Of a DNA stretch of 64,000 nt, positions 24,965 through 33,929 are shown piece by piece (position 1 is the first letter of the stretch; the number at the start of each line of letters is the position of its first letter). Both the position numbers and the translations under genes were made by a program. The stretch is from assembly GCA_900319525.1 (NCBI GenBank), contig ONOU01000015.1, positions 81,685 through 145,684 on the forward strand, written 5' to 3'. Below the pieces are notes generated by a model. That model saw only the letters and a program-made list of their open reading frames with translations, was not told the origin of the DNA and searched no databases. This DNA comes from an uncultured Prevotellaceae bacterium (GTDB lineage: Bacteria > Bacteroidota > Bacteroidia > Bacteroidales > Muribaculaceae).

Positions 24965-26827
24965 ATGGGGGTTGTTGATAGACAGCGCATCTGCGGTTCA
25001 CGGTGGCGGCACGTCATCGTGGCCTCGTGCTTGATGGCGCTGTTGATGTCGCCCATGGTGTGGGCCCAGAATCCGGTGCGGACCGTTAAACCGCGCACCG
25101 TGCAACCCATGAAACGCCGCCCCGCTCCCACCAATCCCCAGCCCGTTCAAGCAGCCCGCAAGGGGTCTAAGGGGCATAGCGTGTCGCGCATCACCCCGCA
25201 GATTCCTAAGGCCAACCGCAACCAGACCAACAAGGTTTTCCTCGAGAATGCCGATCTGCTCAGGGCCAACGAGGCCATCAGCCGCGACTATCAGGTGCTG
25301 AAGGGCAATGTGCGTTTTCGCCGTGGCGACATGTACATGTTCTGTGACAGCGCCTACTTCTATGCCGAGACCAGCTCGCTGGACGCCTTTGGCAATGTGC
25401 GCATGACCCAGGGTGATACCCTGTGGGTCTATAGCGACGTGTTGCACTACTACGGAGACCAGGGCGTGGCCGAGCTGCGCAACAACGTCCGTCTGGAAAA
25501 CCGCAGCACCACGCTGTTGACCGATGCGCTGGACTATGAGATCAACAGCAACGTGGGCTACTACTTTGACGGCGGCACCATCGTTGACAACCGCAACAAC
25601 ACCGAACTCACCTCGCAGTATGGCCGTTATGAGCTGGATACCAAGCAGGCCGAATTCTCGCGCAATGTCCATCTGATTAACGACCGCTACGAGATGTTTA
25701 CCGACCTGCTCGACTACAACACGCAGAGCCACATCGCCAAGATCAGCAGCGAGACGCTTATCGTGAGCGACAGCAACACCATCAACACGACCAATGGCTG
25801 GTACAACACCAGTGCCGACGACGCCACGCTCTACCAGCGGTCGCTCATCACGGCCAAGGACGGCAAGACACTGCTGGGCGACACGGTGTATTACAACCAC
25901 AAGCGCAACTATGGCGATGCGCGCGGCAACGTCATCATCACCGACCCGGGCAACAAGGTGATCCTGGACGGCGACTACGGCTACCACGATGAGGTCTCGC
26001 ACTACAGCTATGTGACGGGACGTGCCAGGGCGCGCGAGTTCTCGCAGCAGGACACCATCTACCTGCACGCCGACACGCTGTGCACGCTCATTAACCACGT
26101 TGTCAATGACTCGGTCAACGACTCGGTGCGCGTGCTGCGTGCGTTCAATCAGGTGCGGTTTTACCGCAGTGACGTGCAGGGCATCTGTGACTCGTTGCAG
26201 CTGAGCGAGGCCGACACCATCATCAACATGTACCGTCATGCCGTGGTGTGGAACCTGGAACGTCAGATATTTGGCGACGAAATCAACGTCCACCTCAACG
26301 ACAGCGCTGCCGACTGGGCCACGCTGCCCACGGGCGGCTTCATGGCCGAACACCTGGGCGAGACCTATTACGACCAGTTGAGCGGCAAGAAGATGAAGGC
26401 GTGGTTTGAGGACAAGGAACTCAGGCGGCTTGACGTGGACGGCAACGTGCAGGTCATCATGTTCCCGCAGGAGAAAGACTCGACCTACAACAAGATGGTC
26501 AGCGCCGAGTCGAGCTACATGCGCCTGAACCTCAAACCCAAGCAGGAGGTGGACCGCATCACCATGTGGCCCGAGGTATCGGGCAAGGTGACGCCCCTGT
26601 ATCTGGCCAAGCGTGGCGACATGTACTTGCCCCAGTTCCAGTGGTATGACGCGCTGCGGCCCAAGACGCCTCAGGACATCTATGACGTGAGCGACGAGCT
26701 CAAGCAGCTCATGCGCAGTATCGAGGGCGGCACGCGCAGGCGCTCGGGTGGCAATGTCAGCCCCGCCACGGCTACCGAGAGCCCCAAACCCGAAACATCG
26801 ACCCTACAACCCGTCAAACTACCATGA
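24965..26827 (+). CDS. OstA-like (LptA/LptD-N domain) protein
   Basis: A protein of about 620 residues with an N-terminal hydrophobic signal (HVIVASCLMALLMSPMVWAQ), a proline/arginine-rich stretch, then repeated beta-jellyroll OstA units. Recurring patterns such as QVLKGNVRFRRGDMYMFCD, FGNVRMTQGDTLWVYSD and LRNNVRLENRSTTLLTD are typical of the LptA/OstA fold. It ends in a disordered proline-rich tail. Such proteins shuttle lipopolysaccharide to LptD. The ATG at 24965 is preferred to an in-frame TTG six bases earlier. Its end overlaps the mutL start by four bases. Confidence 0.85.
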   Translation: MGVVDRQRICGSRWRHVIVASCLMALLMSPMVWAQNPVRTVKPRTVQPMKRRPAPTNPQPVQAARKGSKGHSVSRITPQIPKANRNQTNKVFLENADLLRANEAISRDYQVLKGNVRFRRGDMYMFCDSAYFYAETSSLDAFGNVRMTQGDTLWVYSDVLHYYGDQGVAELRNNVRLENRSTTLLTDALDYEINSNVGYYFDGGTIVDNRNNTELTSQYGRYELDTKQAEFSRNVHLINDRYEMFTDLLDYNTQSHIAKISSETLIVSDSNTINTTNGWYNTSADDATLYQRSLITAKDGKTLLGDTVYYNHKRNYGDARGNVIITDPGNKVILDGDYGYHDEVSHYSYVTGRARAREFSQQDTIYLHADTLCTLINHVVNDSVNDSVRVLRAFNQVRFYRSDVQGICDSLQLSEADTIINMYRHAVVWNLERQIFGDEINVHLNDSAADWATLPTGGFMAEHLGETYYDQLSGKKMKAWFEDKELRRLDVDGNVQVIMFPQEKDSTYNKMVSAESSYMRLNLKPKQEVDRITMWPEVSGKVTPLYLAKRGDMYLPQFQWYDALRPKTPQDIYDVSDELKQLMRSIEGGTRRRSGGNVSPATATESPKPETSTLQPVKLP

Positions 26828-28689
26828 GTGATGTGATAAAATTACTGCCCGACTCGGTCGCCAACCAGATTGCTGCCGGAGAAGTGATTCAGCGCCCTGC
26901 CAGTGTCATCAAGGAGCTGGTGGAGAACGCCATCGACGCCCAGGCGACCCATGTCCAGATTATCCTCAAGGATGCGGGACGAACGCTCATCCAGATCATT
27001 GACGATGGTGTGGGGATGAGTGAGACCGACGCCCGCTTGGCCTTTGAGCGCCACAGCACGAGCAAGATACGCAACGCCGACGACCTGTTCACGTTGCACA
27101 CGATGGGTTTTCGTGGCGAGGCTCTGGCCTCGATTGCTGCCATCTCGCAGGTGGAGTTGCGCACGCGGCGCCGTGACGCGCAGCTGGGTACGCGCCTGGT
27201 GATCAACGCCTCGCAGTGTGAGAGCCAGGAGCCGGACATGTGCCCCACGGGCAGCAATTTCATGATCAAGAACATCTTCTTTAACGTGCCCGCCCGCCGC
27301 AAGTTCCTCAAGTCCAATCAGGTGGAACTGAGCAATATCGTCAAGGAGTTTGAGAAACTGGCCCTGGTCAACAACGAGGTAGAGTTCACCCTCATGCACA
27401 ACGGCAACGTGATGTACAAACTGATGAAGGGCACCTTTCGCCAGCGCATCGCAGCCCTCATGGGCAGTAACGTGGACCAGCAGCTGTTGCCCGTGAGCAT
27501 CGACACGTCGCTGGTCAAGGTGCAGGGCTACATCGGCAAGCCCGAGAATGCCCGCAAGCGCAACGCGCTGCAATTCATGTTTGTCAACGAGCGCTACATG
27601 CGCCACCCCTATTTCCACAAGGCCGTAATGTCGGCCTACGATCAGTTGATTCCCGAGGGTGAGCAGCCCAATTATTTCCTGCGCTTCAATGTTGAGCCGC
27701 AGTCGATAGACGTGAATATCCATCCCACCAAGACCGAGATCAAGTTTGAGGACGAGATGCCGATCTGGCAGATTCTAGCCGCAGGGGTGAAGGAAACGCT
27801 GGGACGCTTCAGCGAGGTGCCCGCCATCGACTTCGATACACAGGATGCTCCAGTCATACCAGCCTACAGGGGCCATGTGGAGGTGCACAACCCCGAGATT
27901 GCTGTTGATCCATCCTACAATCCCTTCAAGACAACCACGTCAAAGCCCGCAAGTGGCAGTGGCAGCGGTAGCCACGCGCGCCAGACAGGCTCCGACAATC
28001 AGACATTGAGCAACTGGGATCAGCTGTTCGCCAATTTTGAGCGCAAGAAGCGCGAGGGCATGGAGCAGCAGGAGACGGCCAGTCCGCAGCCCGAGGCCCA
28101 ATCTGACCCCATCTTGCCGATGGGTGAGGTGCAACTGGGCTATCTGCAGCTCAGGGGGCGATATATCCTCTCGCCCGCCAAGTCGGGTCTGATGGTGATT
28201 GACCAGCACCGGGCCCATGTCCGCATCTTGTTTGACCGTTACATCGAGCGCATTCATAGCGGCGTCATGTCGTCCCAGACCATTCTCTTTCCCCAAGTGC
28301 TTCACTTGAGCCCCTCGCAGGACGTTATCTTGCAAGAACTCCTGCCCGAGATGGAACAGATGGGATTCCAGCTGGCTATGATGGGCGGAAACGATTGGGC
28401 CATCAATGCTGTTCCCGCAGGTGTCGATGATGTGGATCCTGTTGCGATGATACAGCAGATCATCGAGTCGGTGGATAACGGAGGCATGCCCCTGAAGCGC
28501 CGCATCAAGGAGCACCTGGCACTCACGGTGGCCCGCTCGGCCTCGATTCCTGCAGGTCGAGTGCTGCAACAAGAGGAGATGGAAGTTCTGGTAGCCGACC
28601 TGTTGCGTCTGCCCGAACCCAATTACACTCCTGACGGGAAGACCATCATCAATGTCATCCCGATGGAACAAATCAATAAAATGTTTTAA
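26824..28689 (+). CDS. mutL: DNA mismatch repair protein MutL
   Basis: A 621-residue GHKL ATPase. The conserved N-terminal motifs are KELVENAIDAQAT, IDDGVGM, FERHSTSKIRNADDL and GFRGEALASIAA; NVHP-type DVNIHPTKTEIKF follows near residue 300. A disordered linker (about 370-430) leads to the C-terminal dimerisation domain (GYLQLRGRYILSPAKSGLMVIDQH). MutL couples MutS mismatch recognition to downstream nicking. Whether the C-terminal endonuclease motif DQHAxxER is functional is doubtful: the sequence is VIDQHRAHVRIL. It overlaps ostA by four bases, implying translational coupling. Confidence 0.96.
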   Translation: MSDVIKLLPDSVANQIAAGEVIQRPASVIKELVENAIDAQATHVQIILKDAGRTLIQIIDDGVGMSETDARLAFERHSTSKIRNADDLFTLHTMGFRGEALASIAAISQVELRTRRRDAQLGTRLVINASQCESQEPDMCPTGSNFMIKNIFFNVPARRKFLKSNQVELSNIVKEFEKLALVNNEVEFTLMHNGNVMYKLMKGTFRQRIAALMGSNVDQQLLPVSIDTSLVKVQGYIGKPENARKRNALQFMFVNERYMRHPYFHKAVMSAYDQLIPEGEQPNYFLRFNVEPQSIDVNIHPTKTEIKFEDEMPIWQILAAGVKETLGRFSEVPAIDFDTQDAPVIPAYRGHVEVHNPEIAVDPSYNPFKTTTSKPASGSGSGSHARQTGSDNQTLSNWDQLFANFERKKREGMEQQETASPQPEAQSDPILPMGEVQLGYLQLRGRYILSPAKSGLMVIDQHRAHVRILFDRYIERIHSGVMSSQTILFPQVLHLSPSQDVILQELLPEMEQMGFQLAMMGGNDWAINAVPAGVDDVDPVAMIQQIIESVDNGGMPLKRRIKEHLALTVARSASIPAGRVLQQEEMEVLVADLLRLPEPNYTPDGKTIINVIPMEQINKMF

Positions 28690-29508
28690 ATGATGTTTGA
28701 CACTCAACGTATTACCCGCGCGACCGACTTATATAACCTGCATACCCATACCCAGTTCTGTGATGGTCATGCCCCGATGGAAGATTTCGTCACCGAGGCC
28801 ATTGCTCTGGGAATCAGCCATCTTGGCTTTACGCCTCATTCGCCAATCTCGGTCGAGAGCCCTGTGAACCTGAGCCGAGAGCAAGTGCAGACGTATTTTG
28901 ATGAGATGGAACGCCTGAAACGCTCTTATGGTGATCGCATTCACTTGTACACCTCGATGGAAATAGATTATGTGGGACCGGGCGACGGCCCCGCCAGCGA
29001 CTATTTCCAGCAGTTGCCGCTCGATTACCGCATCGGTTCGGTTCACTTTATTCCCGCTGTCACCGATCCTGCATTGATGGTCGATATTGACGGCAAGTTT
29101 CTGGGCTTCAAGGAGCGCATGGGGCAATATTTTGATGGAGATATTGAGTATGTGGTCAAGACCTTTTTCTCCCAAATGATGGCCATGGTCGAGGAGGGCG
29201 GCTTTGACATCGTGGGGCACATGGATAAGATAGGCTACAATGCCAGCCAGTATCGCGAGGGCATTGACGAGGAGCCGTGGTATGACAAGCTGGTCATCGA
29301 CCTGTTTGAGAACATTATGGATCATCACCTGGTCATTGAGATCAATACCAAGGCCTGGCTGCAGCGCAATCGTTTTTATCCAAATCTGAAATACTTCGGA
29401 ATGCTCAAGCGTTTTAACGCCCCTGTCGTGGTCAACAGCGATGCGCATTATCCCACATTGCTCAATAACGGCCGCATAGAGGCCCTCAAGTTGCTCAACG
29501 TGTTGTAA
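28690..29508 (+). CDS. PHP-domain phosphatase, histidinol-phosphatase type
   Basis: A 272-residue metal-dependent phosphoesterase. Metal-binding histidines appear in order: NLHTHTQFCDGHAPMEDFV near residue 17, GFTPHSP near 50, MEIDYVG (Glu ligand), GSVHFIP near 118, FDIVGHMDKI near 177 and VNSDAHYP near 258. This set is characteristic of the HisJ type of histidinol phosphatase (histidine synthesis), although no other his genes lie in the window. The gene begins immediately after the mutL stop and is probably translated from the same transcript. Another PHP phosphoesterase specificity remains possible. Confidence 0.84.
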   Translation: MMFDTQRITRATDLYNLHTHTQFCDGHAPMEDFVTEAIALGISHLGFTPHSPISVESPVNLSREQVQTYFDEMERLKRSYGDRIHLYTSMEIDYVGPGDGPASDYFQQLPLDYRIGSVHFIPAVTDPALMVDIDGKFLGFKERMGQYFDGDIEYVVKTFFSQMMAMVEEGGFDIVGHMDKIGYNASQYREGIDEEPWYDKLVIDLFENIMDHHLVIEINTKAWLQRNRFYPNLKYFGMLKRFNAPVVVNSDAHYPTLLNNGRIEALKLLNVL

Positions 29509-29538
29509 ACCAAGTAACCATTCTCAAGAGATATCACT

Positions 29539-30717
29539 ATGAGACAGATCTTTAAACCGCTATGGCTTGTTGTGCTGTTTGCCGCATCGCTGGCCAGTGT
29601 GGCCAATGGCCAGGATTTCACCAACAAGGACACATTGCGATATGTCGATGCGATGCATTACCGCCTGATTAATTGGGCATTTGACCGAACGTTGAAGTCA
29701 CGCATTCCGCTGGAATTCTATGGCAATGTGCGACCCACCTTGTGGGACCGTGCCACCTGCACCAGCGGTAAGGCCATCCGCTTTGCCACCAACTCGACAG
29801 CCATCGCCGTGCGTTATAACCTGTTGACCAACATGCACATGATGCACATGGCCGACACGGGCATCAAGGGAACCGACCTGTACATCTGGGACAAGGACAC
29901 AGAGAGCTGGCAGTTTGTCAACTGTAACCGTCCCGTGCGCATCGACAACGATATCCGCCCCCGTCAAGATTCCATCCAGAGCAAGGTGTATGTCGATCGT
30001 CTCGACGGCAAGATGCACGAGTATATGATTTATCTGCCCTTGTATGACGGAGTGCGCTGGATAGAGATTGGCGTCGATAGCAGTGCGGTGATCATGCAGC
30101 CCATGCTGGACTCTCCACGTCAAGGCAAAAAGTTTGTCTTCTACGGCACGAGTATCCTGCAAGGCGGCTGTGCCTGCCGCCCGGGCATGGTTGCCACGAG
30201 CATCATCCAGCGTGACCTGGATGTGGAGTGCGTGAACCTGGGTTTCAGTGGCGAGGGTAAGATGGATTCCTGCATGGCGCAGGCCATGGCCACTATACCC
30301 GATGTTGCCGCCTTTATTCTTGACCCCATTCCCAACTGTACCAAGGACATGTGCGACACGGTGACCTATGGCTTCGTGAACCTGTTGCGCACGCTTCGTC
30401 CCGAGGTGCCCATCTTTATGGTCGAGGGTCAGATGTACAGCTATGCCAAGTACAGCGCCTTCTATAGCGAGTATCTGCCGGCCAAGAACAATGAGTACCA
30501 CAAGAATTATCTCAAACTCAAGGCCGACAACCCCAATAACCTGTACTATATCACCTGCAAGGACCTCTACGGCCCCAACAACGAGGGAACCGTCGATGGC
30601 ATTCACTTGACCGACATCGGCTTCTGGTGGTATGCCCAAAAGCTGGAGCCCTACTTGCGCGCAGTGCTCGACGGCACCCCCATCCCACAGGAGCCCGACG
30701 TTGATGACCCCCGCTAG
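29539..30717 (+). CDS. Exported SGNH/GDSL hydrolase with GxDLY N-terminal domain
   Basis: A 392-residue protein with a signal peptide (...FAASLASVANGQ). The N-terminal beta-sandwich (about 35-180) contains GTDLYIWD, the GxDLY signature. The C-terminal SGNH hydrolase starts at KFVFYGTSILQGGCACRPG with nucleophile S205 and ends with DGIHLTDIGFWWYA (Asp and His near 353 and 356). Related two-domain proteins are carbohydrate or lipid esterases in gut Bacteroidetes. No polysaccharide-utilisation genes are nearby, so the substrate cannot be named. Confidence 0.87.
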   Translation: MRQIFKPLWLVVLFAASLASVANGQDFTNKDTLRYVDAMHYRLINWAFDRTLKSRIPLEFYGNVRPTLWDRATCTSGKAIRFATNSTAIAVRYNLLTNMHMMHMADTGIKGTDLYIWDKDTESWQFVNCNRPVRIDNDIRPRQDSIQSKVYVDRLDGKMHEYMIYLPLYDGVRWIEIGVDSSAVIMQPMLDSPRQGKKFVFYGTSILQGGCACRPGMVATSIIQRDLDVECVNLGFSGEGKMDSCMAQAMATIPDVAAFILDPIPNCTKDMCDTVTYGFVNLLRTLRPEVPIFMVEGQMYSYAKYSAFYSEYLPAKNNEYHKNYLKLKADNPNNLYYITCKDLYGPNNEGTVDGIHLTDIGFWWYAQKLEPYLRAVLDGTPIPQEPDVDDPR

Positions 30718-30727
30718 GCTACAATAA

Positions 30728-30808
30728 TCTCACACAAAGCCGCCAAGGCGCGAAGTATGGGATTTTTTTAAAAAAGACTTTGCGTCTTTGAGTCATAGCG
30801 TAAGGTGA
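30728..30808. repeat. Imperfect palindromic intergenic element, copy 2
   Basis: CACAAAGCCGCCAAGGCGCG on the left and GACTTTGCGTCTTTGAGTCA with TAGCGTAAGG on the right form an imperfect hairpin around a T/A run. Its layout and wording match the element at 4700-4777. Confidence 0.6.
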
Positions 30809-30829
30809 AAAAGTGAAAAAAGAAAAGAA

Positions 30830-31486
30830 ATGAGAACCAAGAAGAGCCACTATATACAAGACCTTATCCTGGAGGGCGAGCATGAGCATCAGGACTTCAA
30901 GTACCAGATTACCGATGCTCGCAAGATTGCCCGCTCGATAGCCGCGTTTGCCAACAACAGCGGCGGCCATCTGCTCATCGGCGTGAAGGACAACGGCAAC
31001 ATTGCCGGCGTGCGCAGTGACGAAGAAATTTACATGATCGAGACTGCGGCGCAGATGTACTGCCGCCCGGAGCAGCGGGTGTCGTTCAAGGTATATACCA
31101 TCAACGGCAAGCAGGTGGTCAAGGCCGATATCGCCGAGGCCACCGAGAAGCCTGTCGAGGCTCCCGACGACAACGGCCAGTGGCACGTCTATTACCGTGT
31201 GGCCGACGAGAACGTGCTGGCCAGCCGCCTGCACGAGCGCATCATGAGTGCCGAGGAATCGGCGTCCTGCGACCCCGAGGATGTCGCCACCATCACCTAC
31301 AGCGACCGCGAACAGCTGTTGCTGGAATACCTGCGAAGCCACGGTGGCATCACCCTGGAGGGCTACATGCGTCTGGCCCACATCAGCGAGGAGCACGCGA
31401 TGAAGATCATTGTCGCGTTGCACGGCATGGGAGTCGTCTCGCTGCAGTACCACGACGGCCAGTGCCTTATCGTGGGAGCCCAGTGA
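30830..31486 (+). CDS. AlbA_2/Schlafen-like putative DNA-binding protein
   Basis: A 218-residue protein. Residues 1-125 match the AlbA_2 (formerly AAA_4) domain: LEGEHEHQDFKYQI, KIARSIAAFANNSGGHLLIG, VKDNGNIAGVRSDEE, then VKADIAEATEKPV and VYYRVADENVLAS. The C-terminal part (about 160-218) looks like a winged helix (LLEYLRSHGGITLEGYMRLA). Proteins of this kind are usually treated as transcriptional regulators or nucleic-acid binders. It stands alone between the palindromic repeat and a terminator. Its regulon is unknown. Confidence 0.75.
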   Translation: MRTKKSHYIQDLILEGEHEHQDFKYQITDARKIARSIAAFANNSGGHLLIGVKDNGNIAGVRSDEEIYMIETAAQMYCRPEQRVSFKVYTINGKQVVKADIAEATEKPVEAPDDNGQWHVYYRVADENVLASRLHERIMSAEESASCDPEDVATITYSDREQLLLEYLRSHGGITLEGYMRLAHISEEHAMKIIVALHGMGVVSLQYHDGQCLIVGAQ

Positions 31487-31575
31487 CCCCATGCGGCAGA
31501 AACGTGCGCTGTGACTCGCAATAGGGTTAAGGTTTTGTGTTTTGGAGCAGTTGCTATACTTTTTCTGAAATTGGT

Positions 31576-31606
31576 TGCAGGTGTAAAATAATGTTGTTAA
31601 ATTTGC
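31576..31606 (+). promoter_or_regulatory. Orphan promoter in the gap between two convergent genes
   Basis: TTG (31576-31578) and TAAATTTG (31599-31606) are 20 bases apart. No gene follows on the plus strand; the predicted transcript meets the hairpin at 31649-31686 within about 80 bases. Confidence 0.45.
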
Positions 31607-31612
31607 AACAAT

Positions 31613-31690
31613 ACTTAAGATTGCAGGCCCGTTGCCGAACCCATAGATAAGAGCCGCTGTAGTCGTGAAAGACCACAGCGGCTCTTGTTG
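31613..31690 (+). ncRNA. Candidate small RNA (promoter plus terminator, no frame)
   Basis: This is inferred from the orphan promoter just upstream and the strong hairpin at its 3' end. The segment between has no start codon followed by a sizeable frame. It lies between the convergent AlbA_2 and DUF3127 genes. The T-run after the stem is poor, which weakens the case. Confidence 0.25.
31649..31686. terminator. Hairpin between convergent genes
   Basis: AAGAGCCGCTGT (31649-31660) pairs perfectly with ACAGCGGCTCTT (31675-31686), with further pairing inside. It could serve both the plus-strand AlbA_2 gene and the minus-strand DUF3127 gene. Confidence 0.7.
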
Positions 31691-31720
31691 CCTGATTAAA
31701 TGTCGGTAAGCCTCGTCTTC

Positions 31721-32137
31721 TTAGAAGGGCAGGTCGTCGCCTACGCCACCTTGGTCAAAAGGGGGGTGATCGACGGGAGGCGGTGCGGGCACGCCACTCT
31801 GGGCCGGGGCGGGAGCGGGGGCTCCTGCTGCGGGAGGATAGGCGGGAGGCACGGCGCCAGCCATGGCTGGATCTTCCTTCATGGCCTTGAAACCGCGGAT
31901 GTCGGTGTACCAGCGGCCATTGAACTCGCGGCTCTCGATGTCGTAGCTGAGCGTGATGATGTCGCCCACTTCAAGGGGATACTGGTCGGCCCTGTCGCCA
32001 AAGAAGTCGAATTTTACCTTCTTGGGATAGCTGTCGAGCGTCTCGAGGACATACTCCTGTTTCTTCCACTGGTTGCCAGCTTTGGAAACGCCGCCCACGG
32101 GCTCCATCTTCTGGATAATTTTACCTTTAATGTCCAT
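31721..32137 (-). CDS. DUF3127 domain protein
   Basis: A 138-residue protein. Residues 1-85 match DUF3127, a small OB-like fold found in Bacteroidetes and their phages: MDIKGKIIQKMEPVGG, NQWKKQEYVLETLDSYP, KVKFDFFGDRAD, GDIITLSYDIESREFNGRWY. The C-terminal 45 residues are rich in Pro, Ala and Gly, and the tail ends in the acidic GVGDDLPF. That layout resembles single-stranded DNA-binding proteins, whose acidic DDxPF tip recruits partners. A nucleic-acid role is therefore an attractive inference, not established. The gene before it on this strand is pepD. Confidence 0.8.
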   Translation of the reverse strand: MDIKGKIIQKMEPVGGVSKAGNQWKKQEYVLETLDSYPKKVKFDFFGDRADQYPLEVGDIITLSYDIESREFNGRWYTDIRGFKAMKEDPAMAGAVPPAYPPAAGAPAPAPAQSGVPAPPPVDHPPFDQGGVGDDLPF

Positions 32138-32144
32138 TCTTTTT

Positions 32145-32178
32145 TAGAGTTTTAAGTTTTTAGTTTTAAGTTGTAAGT
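32145..32178. repeat. TTTTAAG-type degenerate spacer repeat
   Basis: AGTTTTAAG, TTTTTAG and TTGTAAG units fill the pepD-DUF3127 gap, like the tract between panD and panC. Confidence 0.5.
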
Positions 32179-32255
32179 AATATAACTCCAGCCTAAAGGC
32201 CTCAGGCCGATGGCCATCGTACTAAAAACTAACAACTTTAAACTAATAACTTGAT

Positions 32256-33734
32256 TTACTTGCTCTCCTCGGCAATGACCTTGAGGATGTTTTGAACCTG
32301 CTTCCATGCCTTGTCCACGGCGGGGATGTGGCAGCGCTCGGCGGGCGAGTGCACATCACGCAGCGTGGGACCGAAGGAGATCATCTCCATGTCGGGACGG
32401 GCCTTGAGGAACAGACCGCACTCCAGACCGGCGTGGATGGCGCGAACCTCGGGACGAACACCGAAGAGCTTCTCCCACGAGTCCTTGGCCACGGTGAGCA
32501 GGTGGCTGTCGGCGATAGGCTCCCAGCCCTGGTAGCCGCCCTCGCTGATGATCTCGTCAGCGCCAGCCAGACGGAAGACGGTCTCGCACCTGTGGGTCAG
32601 ATCATACTTGCCGCTCTCGATCGACGAGCGGTGGAACATCTCGACAACGATCTGGTTGCCCTCGCGCATCTTGACGCTGGCGAGGTTGGTAGAGGTCTCG
32701 ACGAGGCCGGGAATCTCCATGCTCATCGAGGAGATGCCATGAGGAGCTGCATAAACGGCATTGACAACGCGGCGGGCGGTGTCGGTGTCGATGATGGTCT
32801 CGGGAGTGTCAACGCTCTTGCAGGTGATTTCCATCTTGGGCTCGGTGCGCTTGTACTCGTTCTTCACGTCGGCGATGAAGGTGTTGAGCACGACGCTCAG
32901 TTTCTCCTTGTCCTCGGGCTTGATACCGATAACGAGGGTTGCGGCGTGAGCGATAGCGTTGTGCAGGTTACCGGCGTCGATGCAGGCCAGCACGTAGTCC
33001 ATCTCCTCACCGATGTTCCACAGCAGACGGCTGCTCAGCTTGGTCGTGGTGGCGAAGCCCATGTGGATGTCGGCACCGCTGTGACCACCGTGGAAGTGCT
33101 CAAACTTGATCTCGAAGTAAACGCGATCCTTGGGAGCGGCCTCGGGCTTGTAGTTGAACTTGAAGATGCTTACCAGACCACCGGCGCAGCCCATGGTGAT
33201 AACGCCGTCTTCCTCCTCATCGAGGTTGAGCAGGTAGTCACCCACGAGCATGTCGGCCTCGATGTTGGTGGCGCCAGTCAGGCCGGTCTCCTCATCAACG
33301 GTGGCAAGCGCCTCCAGGGGACCGCACTGCAACGAGGGCTCGATAACGGCAGCCAGAGCGATTGCCAGGCCCATACCGTCGTCGGCACCCAGTGTGGTGT
33401 TGTTAGCGCGAACCCATTCGCCATCGATGATGGTCTCGATGGGGTCGGTGTCAAAGTTGTGGGTCGAGCCGGGACCTTTCTCGGCGACCATATCCATGTG
33501 ACCTTGCAGCACGATGCCCTTGCAGTTCTCGTAGCCAGGAGCGGCGGGCCTGAAGATAGCCACGTTGCCCGTCTTGTCGATTTTGTACTCCAGATTGTGC
33601 TTCTTGGCAAATTCCACGAGCCATGCGCGGATTTTGTCTAACTTGCCTTCTTCGTTGCCACTGGGACGGGGCACCTTGGTGATCTCGTCAAAGATCGACC
33701 ATACTGCCTGCGGATTCAGATCTTTTACTTGCAT
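32256..33734 (-). CDS. pepD: Cytosolic M20C dipeptidase (aminoacyl-histidine dipeptidase type)
   Basis: A 492-residue zinc dipeptidase that hydrolyses a range of dipeptides. Metal-site motifs appear in order: VLQGHMDMVAEKG near residue 77, LGADDGMGLAIALA near 115, VDEETGLTGA near 145, and the C-terminal IHAGLECGLFLKARPDMEMISFGP. Length and order match the PepD family of Bacteroidetes and enterobacteria. It begins with MQVKDLNPQAVWSIFDEI. It has no nearby amino-acid transporters and probably shares a transcript with DUF3127 downstream. Confidence 0.93.
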   Translation of the reverse strand: MQVKDLNPQAVWSIFDEITKVPRPSGNEEGKLDKIRAWLVEFAKKHNLEYKIDKTGNVAIFRPAAPGYENCKGIVLQGHMDMVAEKGPGSTHNFDTDPIETIIDGEWVRANNTTLGADDGMGLAIALAAVIEPSLQCGPLEALATVDEETGLTGATNIEADMLVGDYLLNLDEEEDGVITMGCAGGLVSIFKFNYKPEAAPKDRVYFEIKFEHFHGGHSGADIHMGFATTTKLSSRLLWNIGEEMDYVLACIDAGNLHNAIAHAATLVIGIKPEDKEKLSVVLNTFIADVKNEYKRTEPKMEITCKSVDTPETIIDTDTARRVVNAVYAAPHGISSMSMEIPGLVETSTNLASVKMREGNQIVVEMFHRSSIESGKYDLTHRCETVFRLAGADEIISEGGYQGWEPIADSHLLTVAKDSWEKLFGVRPEVRAIHAGLECGLFLKARPDMEMISFGPTLRDVHSPAERCHIPAVDKAWKQVQNILKVIAEESK

Positions 33735-33929
33735 TGTAAAAAATAATGGTTAAATTGTTAGTATTTAAGTAGTTAATAGAATTGTTGTCAAAGCAAATTC
33801 ATTTTCACCGCTAATTTACAACTTTTTCGTGACATACCATCCAATTGTCAATAAAAAAACCTGAACACCTATGTCTGCAAGTGCCCGGTAAGGGGCGAAA
33901 TTGGGATAGAAATCACATGTTTTCGCTCC

